From positions 391,237 through 455,236 of the forward strand of contig NZ_FOOU01000003.1 of the NCBI RefSeq assembly GCF_900113275.1: a stretch of 64,000 bases of DNA, given 5' to 3'. The DNA is from Neptunomonas qingdaonensis (GTDB taxonomy: Bacteria; Pseudomonadota; Gammaproteobacteria; Pseudomonadales; Balneatricaceae). Under the pieces are notes generated by a model, which worked only from the letters and a program-made list of their open reading frames with translations, ran no database searches and was not told the origin of the DNA. The position numbers and the translations under genes are program-made. The first letter of the stretch is position 1. Every line of letters begins with the position of its first letter. Below, in pieces: positions 29,517-38,071 of this stretch.

Positions 29517-30031
29517 TTTATAGCTCCAAGCTTTTATTTTTTCCATTCCAGTTAACTGTAGTCTATTTTTGACTATATTATGGATTTTAGTTCGTTTTTA
29601 TATGTTGTTCTTTGGGTTTGTAGCATGAGTGTCACGATAAACGAGTATTAGATGTCTGTTGTTAAGCAGCAGTTATGGTATTCGGGGCAAGAACAATGCT
29701 TTCTTATTATACTTTAGTATTAAAAATCAAACGTTTGCTTGAATTGCGCTGCTGCGCCGAGCAGTCTGGAAGATGAGACGTGGTGTTAGCAGTTGAAGTC
29801 AGAGCAGTAATGATAATGTGCATGCTTATTATCAGTGAGCAGTAAAAGACTGCATTATCTTCATTAATCCCTTCTTTATACATGAGTGTATCGTCATTCT
29901 TATTTTGTGTAAGAACGGCATACAGCATGCGTATCAGATAATTGATAATAAAAACTGAGATTCGTAACGAAGACCGTGCGTAATGTATAACGGTATGTTA
30001 CTTGCCTAGGGCCTCTCAGTTAGGAGGCGGG
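29517..30031. other. AT-rich intergenic stretch, nothing recognised
   Basis: About 500 bases between the 44-residue ORF and the alpha/beta hydrolase. I see no RNA gene, repeat array or convincing ORF. The final bases carry AGGAGG (30022-30027), the ribosome site of the next gene. Confidence 0.5.
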
Positions 30032-31012
30032 ATGCTATTTATTACGAATCGATTTCCCAAGCAGAGCATAGAAACTGAGATCGGACGCAGCTTCGATTTT
30101 GATTTAGAAAATAACGCATCAAGCAACTCTGTATTCTTCTGTGAACGATTGGGTAAAAAAGAATACAAGGAGATTGGCAGTATTGATTTTATGACCCGCC
30201 TAAAAAACTCAAAGTACCGGCAGGTCCTGATCTATATTCATGGTTTTTCTAATCTCCCGGAAGATGTGTTTGATGGTGCCGAAGAGTTTAGTTTGTTGTG
30301 TGAAAAGAAAAAGAGTAAGGAGGTGTTAGTCATTCCGATCATCTGGCCTTGTGATAATGATCTTGGGGTTGTTCAGGATTATTGGGATGATCAGAAAGCC
30401 GCAGATCAGAGTGGAATGCCTTTCGCCCGTGTTCTGGAAAAGTTTTTAGCCTGGCGTAGTTCTGAAGAATACAACCCAGCCGAAGATCCATGCCTGAAAC
30501 GTATTAATATTCTGGCCCACTCTATGGGCAATCGTGTGTTGCGTGAAACCTTATCAGTTTGGCGTAAATATGATCTTCCTCAGGGAGTGCCGTTAATTTT
30601 CAGAAATACGTTCCTGGTTGCAGCTGATGTTGTCAATGAAACCCTGCATGAAGGACAGAAAGGAGAAGTTATCTGCCACGCATCTCGTAATGTTGTCGTT
30701 TATCATGCTTCTGATGATCTGGCATTGCGCGCCAGTAAAATATCCAATCTCAAAAATAAGATCGCTTCCCGGCGCTTAGGACATACGGGACCGGAGAAAA
30801 TGGATGAAACGCCGCGTAATGTTTATTCGGTAGACTGTGATGATGTCAATAACCGTTACGATAAGCCTAAAGGGCACTCCTACTTTCGATCCGGTACGAA
30901 GAAAGGCTCCCCAGGTAAAGTATTCAAGCATATCTTTTCATGTTTGTTGACAGGGAGAGTGTATCCGGATGATGAAGATCGTAGGACTTCGATTCTGAAC
31001 TTAGGCAAATAA
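30032..31012 (+). CDS. alpha/beta hydrolase, DUF900-like
   Basis: A 326-residue cytoplasmic protein of the DUF900 type. The oxyanion region is LIYIHGFSN (about 64-72), the nucleophile elbow is AHSMGN (Ser about 164), a candidate acid follows VVAADVVNETL, and a late histidine is present near the C terminus (PKGHSYF). I chose ATG 30032 because AGGAGG sits five bases upstream. It lies directly before the sigma-54-type regulator but is separated by 92 bases. Substrate is unknown; an esterase role is likely by family. Confidence 0.82.
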   Translation: MLFITNRFPKQSIETEIGRSFDFDLENNASSNSVFFCERLGKKEYKEIGSIDFMTRLKNSKYRQVLIYIHGFSNLPEDVFDGAEEFSLLCEKKKSKEVLVIPIIWPCDNDLGVVQDYWDDQKAADQSGMPFARVLEKFLAWRSSEEYNPAEDPCLKRINILAHSMGNRVLRETLSVWRKYDLPQGVPLIFRNTFLVAADVVNETLHEGQKGEVICHASRNVVVYHASDDLALRASKISNLKNKIASRRLGHTGPEKMDETPRNVYSVDCDDVNNRYDKPKGHSYFRSGTKKGSPGKVFKHIFSCLLTGRVYPDDEDRRTSILNLGK

Positions 31013-31104
31013 GAAATTTGTTCGTGGGGCTTAGTTAATAGACGTTTCGTGAGGTTAGGTAAACGGGATATTTAGAACATGCACTTTCTAAAAGGAGGAC
31101 GAAA

Positions 31105-32124
31105 GTGAATACTCATACATTTAAAGCGCTGGATCCGACGGTTCGCGATGCATTCATTAAGATGAATTTTATTGGTGAGTCGGCGTTGTTTTTGCGATCT
31201 CTATGTCAGATTGAAAAAGCGGCTAAGCATGATGTTGCTGCATTACTGCTGGGTGAAACGGGTACGGGTAAAGAGTTGGCAGCGCGCGCTATTCATTATA
31301 TGGGCTCGCGTGCCTCTCACCCTTTTATACCGGTTAACTGTGGCGCATTACCTGAAGATATCTTTGAAAACGAACTCTTTGGACATGCTCAGGGAGCTTA
31401 TACGGATGCTAAAAAGAGCCAGTCGGGTTTGGTGGCTCAAGCGCAAGGTGGGACGCTTTTTCTGGATGAGATTGATGCACTCTCTTTAAAATCCCAGGTG
31501 GCGTTACTGCGGTTTTTGCAAGACCATCAATTTAAACCATTGGGAGCACAGGGTTATGAGGATGCCAATGTCAGATTAATCGCGGCGACCAATGCGGACT
31601 TGGCAGCATTATCTGTTAGTGGCGAGTTTAGAGAAGACCTGTATTACCGTCTCAATATTATGCAGATCACCATGCCCTCACTGCGGGAGCGGGTTGATGA
31701 TTTACCATTACTGGCAGATCACTTGATTCGACGATTCTGTGTCGAATATGGTGAAGATGAGCGCTTTTTATCAGTTCAGTGTTATACATGGATGCGTCAA
31801 TATTCCTGGCCAGGCAATGTACGTGAGTTGGAAAATTTTTTGTTGAGAGGCTTTCTGGAATCAGAAGGGCCAAGCATTATCGTACCTCCACCACGCCAAT
31901 GGGAAGAGGCTAATCAGCAAATTAATATATCGGGTATGAATTGGGATACCGATTACAATGAGGCTAAAAGCCTTATTATTGGCGCGTTTGAAAAGAGCTA
32001 TTTAATGCATGTGCTTCTCAAAGCCGATGGAAATGTTACCCGAGCCGCGCGGCTTGCTGGAAAAGAGCGGCGCTCATTGGGTAAGTTAATTAAAAAACAT
32101 GGACTGAGAGAGGGCGAGGAGTAA
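31105..32124 (+). CDS. sigma-54-type AAA+ transcriptional activator without sensor domain
   Basis: A 339-residue bacterial enhancer-binding protein: a short N terminus, an AAA+ domain with Walker A GETGTGKE (about 50), Walker B TLFLDEID (about 118) and LPLLADHLI, then a C-terminal Fis-type helix-turn-helix (about 305-335, NVTRAARLAGKERRSLGKLI). The sigma-54 contact loop reads GAYTDA rather than GAFTGA. There is no receiver, GAF or PAS domain, so activity may be set by expression level or a partner. The start is GTG 31105 with AAAGGAGG at 31091-31098. It is the likely activator of the injection-system operon starting 260 bases downstream. Confidence 0.9.
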   Translation: MNTHTFKALDPTVRDAFIKMNFIGESALFLRSLCQIEKAAKHDVAALLLGETGTGKELAARAIHYMGSRASHPFIPVNCGALPEDIFENELFGHAQGAYTDAKKSQSGLVAQAQGGTLFLDEIDALSLKSQVALLRFLQDHQFKPLGAQGYEDANVRLIAATNADLAALSVSGEFREDLYYRLNIMQITMPSLRERVDDLPLLADHLIRRFCVEYGEDERFLSVQCYTWMRQYSWPGNVRELENFLLRGFLESEGPSIIVPPPRQWEEANQQINISGMNWDTDYNEAKSLIIGAFEKSYLMHVLLKADGNVTRAARLAGKERRSLGKLIKKHGLREGEE

Positions 32125-32232
32125 CCAGGCTTACTCTTGTGGGTTAAAAATAACCCGCTTATTCGGAAAGTGCCCCTTTTTAGTTTAATCCTCTGAATTA
32201 ATTAACAATTCCTCCCTAATCAAAAACTATCA

Positions 32233-32245
32233 CGCAGTCGCTGCG
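32233..32245. promoter_or_regulatory. candidate activator-binding palindrome
   Basis: The perfect inverted repeat CGCAG-TCG-CTGCG lies about 90 bases upstream of the proposed -12 element, a usual distance for an enhancer-binding-protein site. Only one copy is seen, so the assignment is tentative. Confidence 0.35.
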
Positions 32246-32322
32246 GCCTATCACTGGGTTTTTTTTGCCCCTATTTTTCTACTATTTTAAATTTAGTTGT
32301 TATTAATCAAATAATTATTTTT

Positions 32323-32338
32323 TGGCATGTCTCTTGTA
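32323..32338 (+). promoter_or_regulatory. candidate sigma-54 promoter of the eCIS operon
   Basis: TGGCATG-TCTC-TTGTA matches the consensus TGGCACG-N4-TTGCA in spacing. The -24 GG is intact, but the -12 GC reads GT. It lies 46 bases before the first gene of the operon and just downstream of the sigma-54-type activator gene. Confidence 0.5.
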
Positions 32339-32383
32339 TTGCTTTTGCTTAAAGCGTTGCTGTTACGAAGATGAGAAGACGGT

Positions 32384-32647
32384 ATGTCGAATATCAACAT
32401 AGATGACACTGAAATTAAGCGCATAGCCAGTGAGATAAATCGCTATCTGGGTAACCATCCTCACGGAGGAGATACGATTGATGGCATTACTCGATGGTGG
32501 ATACCCAGGCAGCGTATTGAAGAAACATCTTTGCTGGTACAGCAGGCACTAGATTATCTGGTTTCAGAATCGCGGATAGAACGAAAAACCAGCCCCGATG
32601 GTAGGTACCTGTATTTTGGGGCTGCTCCATTACGTGATGACAAATAA
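32384..32647 (+). CDS. small winged-helix-like protein at the head of the eCIS operon
   Basis: An 87-residue protein with the pattern DTIDGITRWWIPRQRIEE...VQQALDYLVSESRIERKTSPDGRYLYF, which reads as a helix-turn-helix followed by a beta wing. Short proteins of this kind are often encoded next to eCIS genes; their role is not established. It is the first gene after the proposed sigma-54 promoter and ends 35 bases before the sheath gene. It could be a local regulator or an assembly factor. Confidence 0.7.
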   Translation: MSNINIDDTEIKRIASEINRYLGNHPHGGDTIDGITRWWIPRQRIEETSLLVQQALDYLVSESRIERKTSPDGRYLYFGAAPLRDDK

Positions 32648-32682
32648 CGCTAAAGGTCTCGAATGTAGAGAGGAGTAAGGAC

Positions 32683-34578
32683 ATGCCAGTATCTCCCACT
32701 TATCCCGGTGTATATATTGAGGAAGTCCCCAGCGGTGTACGTACCATTGCTGGGGTTGCAACATCGATTACTGCTTTTGTTGGCTACACCAAAAAAGGTG
32801 CGGTTGATAAGGCGGTTCATATTACGAGTTTTTCAGACTTTGAGCGCAGCCACGGTGGTTTAGATCGAGGCAGTCCGCTTTCCTATGCGATAAAACAGTT
32901 TTATGCCAATGGTGGGAGTGAAGCTTATGTCGTAAGGGTTGCTACCGGTTATGCCCCAGTTCGCTGGCAGATAGATGATAGCGCGGGTGCTGTGCTGGAT
33001 GTTGCTGCTTCTAGCCCCGGTGTTTGGGGTAATGATCTGCGTATTAGCATTGAGCATAACGGAACACGTAACCCTGATGCCGAGTTTAATCTGGTGGTGT
33101 CGCAATTGGTCATTCAGGGAGGCGCATCGCAAACCGTACCCCTTGAGACTCATCGAAACCTCAACCTGAATCCTGATTCTCCTAACTATGTGGTGTCTGT
33201 GGTTAATGCCGCTTCAGCCACTATTTGGGTAACTCAGGCACCGGGTTTGGTGTTTTCGCGTCAAGGTTTTGTTGTCAGCAAAAGTATTACTTTTCCTCTC
33301 AATCTCACGGATACCACGTTAGCCGGCAGCATCGATGGTAATGCGTCATTTTTATTGGCGCTTTCCGCCAGTTTCGCTGATATGAGTGCCCTGGTAACCA
33401 ATCTGAATGCAGCGATCGCGACGGCGGGATTGGATTCACGCATGGTGGCTGCAGAGTCAGGGCTTGATGGAGACCTGGCAGGAACTGGTAGTGTCAGAAT
33501 TGCCTCGTTAGCGACGGATGAATCCTCTTCAGTTGTGGCTGCTGTGGGTGCACCGGGAGGGCTGACTTCGAGTATTGGTTTAGGTTTAGCTGCGGGTGGG
33601 CGCGAGTTTACCGGGGATTCAGAACATCGTCCTGATGTGGTGAGTAACCTACTACCGCAGACAAATGGTAATGATGGCAGTAAAGGTGCGGCTACTGAGC
33701 TGATGGGGAATCAATCAACTAAAACCGGTATGTACGCGTTACTCGATGTGGATCTGTTTAATTTGTTGTGTATTCCTGAAACCCGTGACCTCTCTCAGGG
33801 GCAGGCCGATCCTGTTATTCAGGCAGCGATCAAGCTCTGTGAAGATGAGCGCGCATTTTGCATTGTGGATCCGCCTAGCAGTTTCAATCTCTCTACTATT
33901 GCCGGCTGGGCCAATGGTGTTTCTCAATCACGCAATGCGGCGGTGTATTTTCCGAGCGTATTAGTGGCTGATCCGCTCGATAGTTTTAGACAAAACGCGA
34001 TGGCTTCTTCAGGTTCTATTGCCGGTGTTTACGCGCGAACTGATAGCTCACGCGGTATTTGGAAAGCGCCAGCCGGCACGGATGCTACGTTAAATGGTGT
34101 GGCGGCTATCAGTGCACCGATGAATGATATTGAGAATGGCGGAATTAATAAGGCCGGTGTAAACGCACTACGTAACTTTCCAACTTATGGAAAAGTGATT
34201 TGGGGAGCGCGCACCATGAAAGGCGCAGACGCGCAGGCAGATGAGTACAAGTATGTGCCGGTGCGGCGTTTGGTGTTGTTTCTTGAGGAAAGTTTATATC
34301 GCGGTACTCAGTGGGTTGTGTTTGAGCCTAATGATGAACCGCTTTGGTCGCAGATCAGGCTGAATCTCGGTGCCTTTATGCACAACCTGTTTCGTCAGGG
34401 GGCATTTCAGGGAATAACGCCACGCCAGGCCTATTTCGTTAAATGCGATAGGGAAACCACAACGCAGAATGATATTGATCGAGGCATCGTCAATATCGTG
34501 GTGGGGTTTGCGCCATTAAAACCTGCTGAGTTCGTCATTATCAAATTCCAGCAGATTGCTGGCCAACTTGAAGTTTGA
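32683..34578 (+). CDS. contractile injection system sheath protein
   Basis: Tail sheath, the polymer whose contraction drives the inner tube. The N terminus PTYPGVYIEEVPSGVRTIAGVATSITAFVGYT is the classical phage-type sheath start. The conserved C-terminal domain (about 480-625) has YKYVPVRRLVLFLEESLYRGTQWVVFEPND and ends in FVIIKFQQIAGQ. At 631 residues it is larger than Afp2/3; the additional residues lie in the variable, surface-exposed middle. It is the only sheath gene, unlike the multiple paralogues in Afp/PVC. Confidence 0.95.
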   Translation: MPVSPTYPGVYIEEVPSGVRTIAGVATSITAFVGYTKKGAVDKAVHITSFSDFERSHGGLDRGSPLSYAIKQFYANGGSEAYVVRVATGYAPVRWQIDDSAGAVLDVAASSPGVWGNDLRISIEHNGTRNPDAEFNLVVSQLVIQGGASQTVPLETHRNLNLNPDSPNYVVSVVNAASATIWVTQAPGLVFSRQGFVVSKSITFPLNLTDTTLAGSIDGNASFLLALSASFADMSALVTNLNAAIATAGLDSRMVAAESGLDGDLAGTGSVRIASLATDESSSVVAAVGAPGGLTSSIGLGLAAGGREFTGDSEHRPDVVSNLLPQTNGNDGSKGAATELMGNQSTKTGMYALLDVDLFNLLCIPETRDLSQGQADPVIQAAIKLCEDERAFCIVDPPSSFNLSTIAGWANGVSQSRNAAVYFPSVLVADPLDSFRQNAMASSGSIAGVYARTDSSRGIWKAPAGTDATLNGVAAISAPMNDIENGGINKAGVNALRNFPTYGKVIWGARTMKGADAQADEYKYVPVRRLVLFLEESLYRGTQWVVFEPNDEPLWSQIRLNLGAFMHNLFRQGAFQGITPRQAYFVKCDRETTTQNDIDRGIVNIVVGFAPLKPAEFVIIKFQQIAGQLEV

Positions 34579-34589
34579 AGGAGTAAATC

Positions 34590-35114
34590 ATGGCTCAGTT
34601 TAGTGTAAATCCACAAAGATTTGATCCCTACAAGAACTTCAAGTTTCGCATTAGATGGGATGGCAAGTATGTCGCGGGTATCAGTAAAGTGGGTGCGTTG
34701 AAACGCACTAATGAACCGGTGACGCATCGTGAGGGTGGCGACCCCAGCACCGAGCGTAAATCACCCGGACAAACAAAATATGAAGCGATCACGTTGGAGC
34801 GAGGCGTAACGCACGATACAGAATTTGAGAAGTGGGCGAACAAGATCTGGAATTTTGGTTCTGGCCTCGGTGCTGAAGTCTCTCTCAAGGATTTTCGTAA
34901 AGATATCGTTATTGAGATGTACAACGAAGCGGGCCAGTTGGCTATCGCTTATAAGGTGTTTCGCTGCTGGGTGTCTGAGTATCAGGCATTGCCTGAGCTG
35001 GATGCCAGCGCTAACGCCGTGGCGATTCAGACGTTGAAGTTAGAAAACGAAGGCTGGGAGCGGGATTATGAGGTAACTGAACCTGCAGAGCCCGAATTCA
35101 CGGAACCCGGTTAA
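34590..35114 (+). CDS. inner tube protein (T4 gp19-like)
   Basis: The Hcp/gp19-fold tube subunit through which cargo is carried. QRFDPYKNFKFRIRWDGKYVAGISKVGALKR and GVTHDTEFEKWANKIWN are typical of the T4-like gp19 family. Length 174 is standard with a short acidic C-terminal tail (EPAEPEFTEPG). It lies 11 bases after the sheath gene with GGAG before it. It is the only gp19-type tube gene seen. Confidence 0.93.
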   Translation: MAQFSVNPQRFDPYKNFKFRIRWDGKYVAGISKVGALKRTNEPVTHREGGDPSTERKSPGQTKYEAITLERGVTHDTEFEKWANKIWNFGSGLGAEVSLKDFRKDIVIEMYNEAGQLAIAYKVFRCWVSEYQALPELDASANAVAIQTLKLENEGWERDYEVTEPAEPEFTEPG

Positions 35115-35133
35115 CGGGCGGTGGTGACAGTCA

Positions 35134-35913
35134 ATGAAAGTGCTGAGCGCAGATGAATTATTAACGGTATGGGAGCAGGGCCTGAATCAGCCTTTATTGC
35201 GGCGGGCATTGATTTTGTTGGCCGCTGCTTTTCCCGAAATACCCCCGGATAATCTTGCGCAAATGAGTATCGGCCAACGTGACGGCTTGCTGATGCAACT
35301 TCGTGAGTGTTTGTTTGGACAGGCATTACTCAATACGGCTGTTTGTCCTGAATGCGCTGAGCGCCTTGAGTGGCAGAATCTCCTCAGCGATTTTTTACTG
35401 TCGCCTGATCAAACTAAAGCTCCACTACATAAAGCCCAACTACATGAGTTTGATTTGGATACAGGTGGGTATCAGCTGCTGTTTCGCTTGCCCAATAGCC
35501 TTGATATCGCTGCCGTTATCAACAGTCATCACTTACAAGAACAGCAACTACATCAACTACAACCTCAACAACGGCAGCTGTTATCACGCTGTTTGCTGAA
35601 GATTGAACAGGAAGGTAATGGATGTGACTTTGAGGAATTACCTGATGCTGTTCTTCAAACCCTCTCAGCCCGTCTCGAAGCATTAGATCCTCAGGCGGAT
35701 ATCAGGCTTAATCTGACCTGCCCAGAATGCGCACATGAGTGGACTGTGTTATTTGATATCGCCAGTTTTTTATGGACGGAGGTCAATGATTGGTCAGAGC
35801 GAATGTTGCAAACGGTCTATCAGTTAGCCGCAGCCTATGGCTGGAGTGAGCAGGAGATTCTCCGTCTTAGTCCGGTTCGCCGACAACTCTATCTTGGCTT
35901 GATGGGGGCGTAA
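35134..35913 (+). CDS. zinc-ribbon-like baseplate-associated protein
   Basis: A 259-residue protein with two CPEC knuckles about 120 residues apart (VCPECAERLEW near 70 and TCPECAHEWTVLF near 195), likely forming one zinc site. The C-terminal SEQEILRLSPVRRQLYLGLM resembles the T4-type baseplate/tail chaperone-like proteins seen in many eCIS loci. The gene ends with TAATG overlapping the next start by one base. Its precise place in the particle is unknown. Confidence 0.7.
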   Translation: MKVLSADELLTVWEQGLNQPLLRRALILLAAAFPEIPPDNLAQMSIGQRDGLLMQLRECLFGQALLNTAVCPECAERLEWQNLLSDFLLSPDQTKAPLHKAQLHEFDLDTGGYQLLFRLPNSLDIAAVINSHHLQEQQLHQLQPQQRQLLSRCLLKIEQEGNGCDFEELPDAVLQTLSARLEALDPQADIRLNLTCPECAHEWTVLFDIASFLWTEVNDWSERMLQTVYQLAAAYGWSEQEILRLSPVRRQLYLGLMGA

Positions 35914-36866
35914 TGGATTTTCTTCAGAATTTAATGATACGCCACCAAACGGAGACGACTCAGCCGATAGCGGGGTTACATCGTGCTGCGGTAATAGTAC
36001 AGCCACGTCAAAAGTTAAGATTTGAAAGCGGCTCAGAGTCTCTTATGCCAGCAGCAGATATGAGTCAGGCAAATTTGTCTGATGCACAAATCCCAGAGGA
36101 ATCTGCTGATCTTCGGCCGTTAACCGCAGCCGTTTTTGAAGAATTGGACAGGGAAGTTGCAAGAGATAGTGAGTATGGAAATAAGAATATAGATAGGGAT
36201 ATAAATAAGAGCTTACATAAGAGTGCAGACAAGGGGACAAATGAGCCGTTAAACAAGCTTAGTGCTAAGGCAGGTGGTAATGAAAGCGGTCTTGATCATC
36301 CGGCAATGGAGCCAATAGGGCAGATGCCCGGAAAGTCAGCCTCCATGTCGAGAGCCTCTCTGCCGGCAAATGAGCAGCATTTGATTCAGGCATCTATTCA
36401 GTCAGGCATGCAGTTAGATATGCAGCAGGGTTTGCAGCCTAATGCGAAAAATAGCATCCCGGGCAGTACCCAAAACAGTATTCAACACGGCGTCCTGGAT
36501 AGAAATCAAAAGAGCACGCTTCAGAATAAACTACACTCGGCACAATCTATAGCTGGATTCATGAATACACCGCAACATGTACTTGCATCACAACTGACCT
36601 CATCACCAGCGCCACTTCTTAATTCCGGGTTATTACAGACGCCTGATTGGCTCAGCCAAATACAAGCCGATTTGCAGGATCGCTGGCAAGAACTGAATCA
36701 GCAGGCGCAGGCTGAACCTGTTATCAATGTCACCATCGGCCGTGTCGAAGTGCGTGCAGTGAGAGCAGATTCACCACAACCACCGCGTAAAAAAAGTGCG
36801 TTACCCAGTGGCGTCATGACATTAGACAGTTACCTGAAGCAGCGTGATAGCAGGGGGCCTGTATGA
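35913..36866 (+). CDS. low-complexity eCIS-associated protein
   Basis: 317 residues, with a glutamine/asparagine/serine-rich disordered middle (about 40-230) and a conserved-looking C-terminal end containing INVTIGRVEVRAV and SGVMTLDSYLKQR. That end motif is common in short proteins of eCIS loci; the rest is species-specific filler. It overlaps the preceding gene by one base and the next by four. A scaffold or linker role is possible; no activity can be assigned. Confidence 0.65.
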   Translation: MDFLQNLMIRHQTETTQPIAGLHRAAVIVQPRQKLRFESGSESLMPAADMSQANLSDAQIPEESADLRPLTAAVFEELDREVARDSEYGNKNIDRDINKSLHKSADKGTNEPLNKLSAKAGGNESGLDHPAMEPIGQMPGKSASMSRASLPANEQHLIQASIQSGMQLDMQQGLQPNAKNSIPGSTQNSIQHGVLDRNQKSTLQNKLHSAQSIAGFMNTPQHVLASQLTSSPAPLLNSGLLQTPDWLSQIQADLQDRWQELNQQAQAEPVINVTIGRVEVRAVRADSPQPPRKKSALPSGVMTLDSYLKQRDSRGPV

Positions 36867-38071
36867 GCAGCCCAGATGCTTTAGCGACGGTGACCGCCAC
36901 ACTGAAAAGTTTATTACATCCTCTGGTTGATGATGAGGCTAAAGTGACTACTCAGCCACCCAGTAAAGCCCGCACTGGCGACGATGATCAGATCAATATT
37001 TTTTTATACAGTACGCAGATTAATACGGCCTTTAACAATGCACCTTTGCCTGGAGTGACGCGTAACGGAGAAACGGCTCATCCGCCTTTGCCTTTAACGC
37101 TTAAATATCTGATTACCGCCTACGGTGCTAATGACGATGATATTTCCGGCCAACAGTTAATGGGCCAGTTGATGAGTTTGCTACATGATCATCCGATTCT
37201 TGGGCCAACAGATATTGTTGGCATCATGCCGGACTCGGATCTGGATCATCAGACAGAGCGCATCCGTGTTACCGCTGATGGATTGTCATTGGATGAGATG
37301 TCTAAACTCTGGGCAAGCTTTCAGTCGGCAGAATACCGATTATCAGTGGGCTACGAAGTATCCTTAGTGCTGATTGAGAGTACGCGCCCGTCAATTACGC
37401 CATTGCCGGTCTTAACCAGAGGAGAAGCAGATCATGGTGTGATAGCGCAGGCAAATCTGATTCCGCCATACCCTGCGATTACTGATATTGCTTTACTGAG
37501 CCAGCAGCCAAATGCGGTGCTGGGAGATAGCCTGACTCTTCACGGCCATTACTTGGATGGAGATAGCGTAAATGTACGCTTTAAACATCCGCTGCTTGTA
37601 AATCCTATTGATGTACCTGTATTAACAGCGAGCTCGGGTACCCGGATTCGTATTGATATTCCTGATGCGTCAGCGGATTGGCGGGTAGGTTTTTATGCCG
37701 TTGAGGCCGTTATCAGCAAAGCGAGTGGGCAGCGAGTTACGAATGGTTATCCACTCACGCTGGCACCCGCTATTACGGCGATAGCACCGCTAAACCCAGT
37801 TCCTCGCAATGGTTCAGGCGCTGTGACATTAACGATCAGTTGTCGTCCTGAAATATTGCCACAGCAGCGGGTAACACTGCTTTTGGGTGATCGCGAAGTA
37901 CCATCTCAAGCGCATCCGGCACAAACCGATACACTTATTTTTGTTGTTGATAACGCACCTGTTGGCTCCCGTTATATTCGTTTGCGAGTTGATGGAGTCG
38001 ATAGCTTACTGATAGACCGCTCGGTTACCCCTGCGGTTTTTGATAGTGCGATGGAGGTGATCATCTCATGA
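36863..38071 (+). CDS. tail cap/terminator protein (DUF4255, Pvc16-like)
   Basis: The N-terminal half (about 1-180) fits the DUF4255/Pvc16 family: DQINIFLYSTQINTAFNN, PLPLTLKYLITAYG and YRLSVGYEVSLVLIES. In Afp/PVC particles this protein caps the end of tube and sheath. The C-terminal half (about 200-400) consists of two Ig-like/IPT-type beta domains (PNAVLGDSLTLHGHYL, VPRNGSGAVTLTISC) that are absent in short Afp16. It is joined to both neighbours by ATGA overlaps. Confidence 0.85.
   Translation: MSSPDALATVTATLKSLLHPLVDDEAKVTTQPPSKARTGDDDQINIFLYSTQINTAFNNAPLPGVTRNGETAHPPLPLTLKYLITAYGANDDDISGQQLMGQLMSLLHDHPILGPTDIVGIMPDSDLDHQTERIRVTADGLSLDEMSKLWASFQSAEYRLSVGYEVSLVLIESTRPSITPLPVLTRGEADHGVIAQANLIPPYPAITDIALLSQQPNAVLGDSLTLHGHYLDGDSVNVRFKHPLLVNPIDVPVLTASSGTRIRIDIPDASADWRVGFYAVEAVISKASGQRVTNGYPLTLAPAITAIAPLNPVPRNGSGAVTLTISCRPEILPQQRVTLLLGDREVPSQAHPAQTDTLIFVVDNAPVGSRYIRLRVDGVDSLLIDRSVTPAVFDSAMEVIIS

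Noticed and set aside
29707..29928. 73-residue minus-strand ORF
   Set aside because: No ribosome site, and composition (many Thr/Asn/Ser, no periodicity) looks like random translation.
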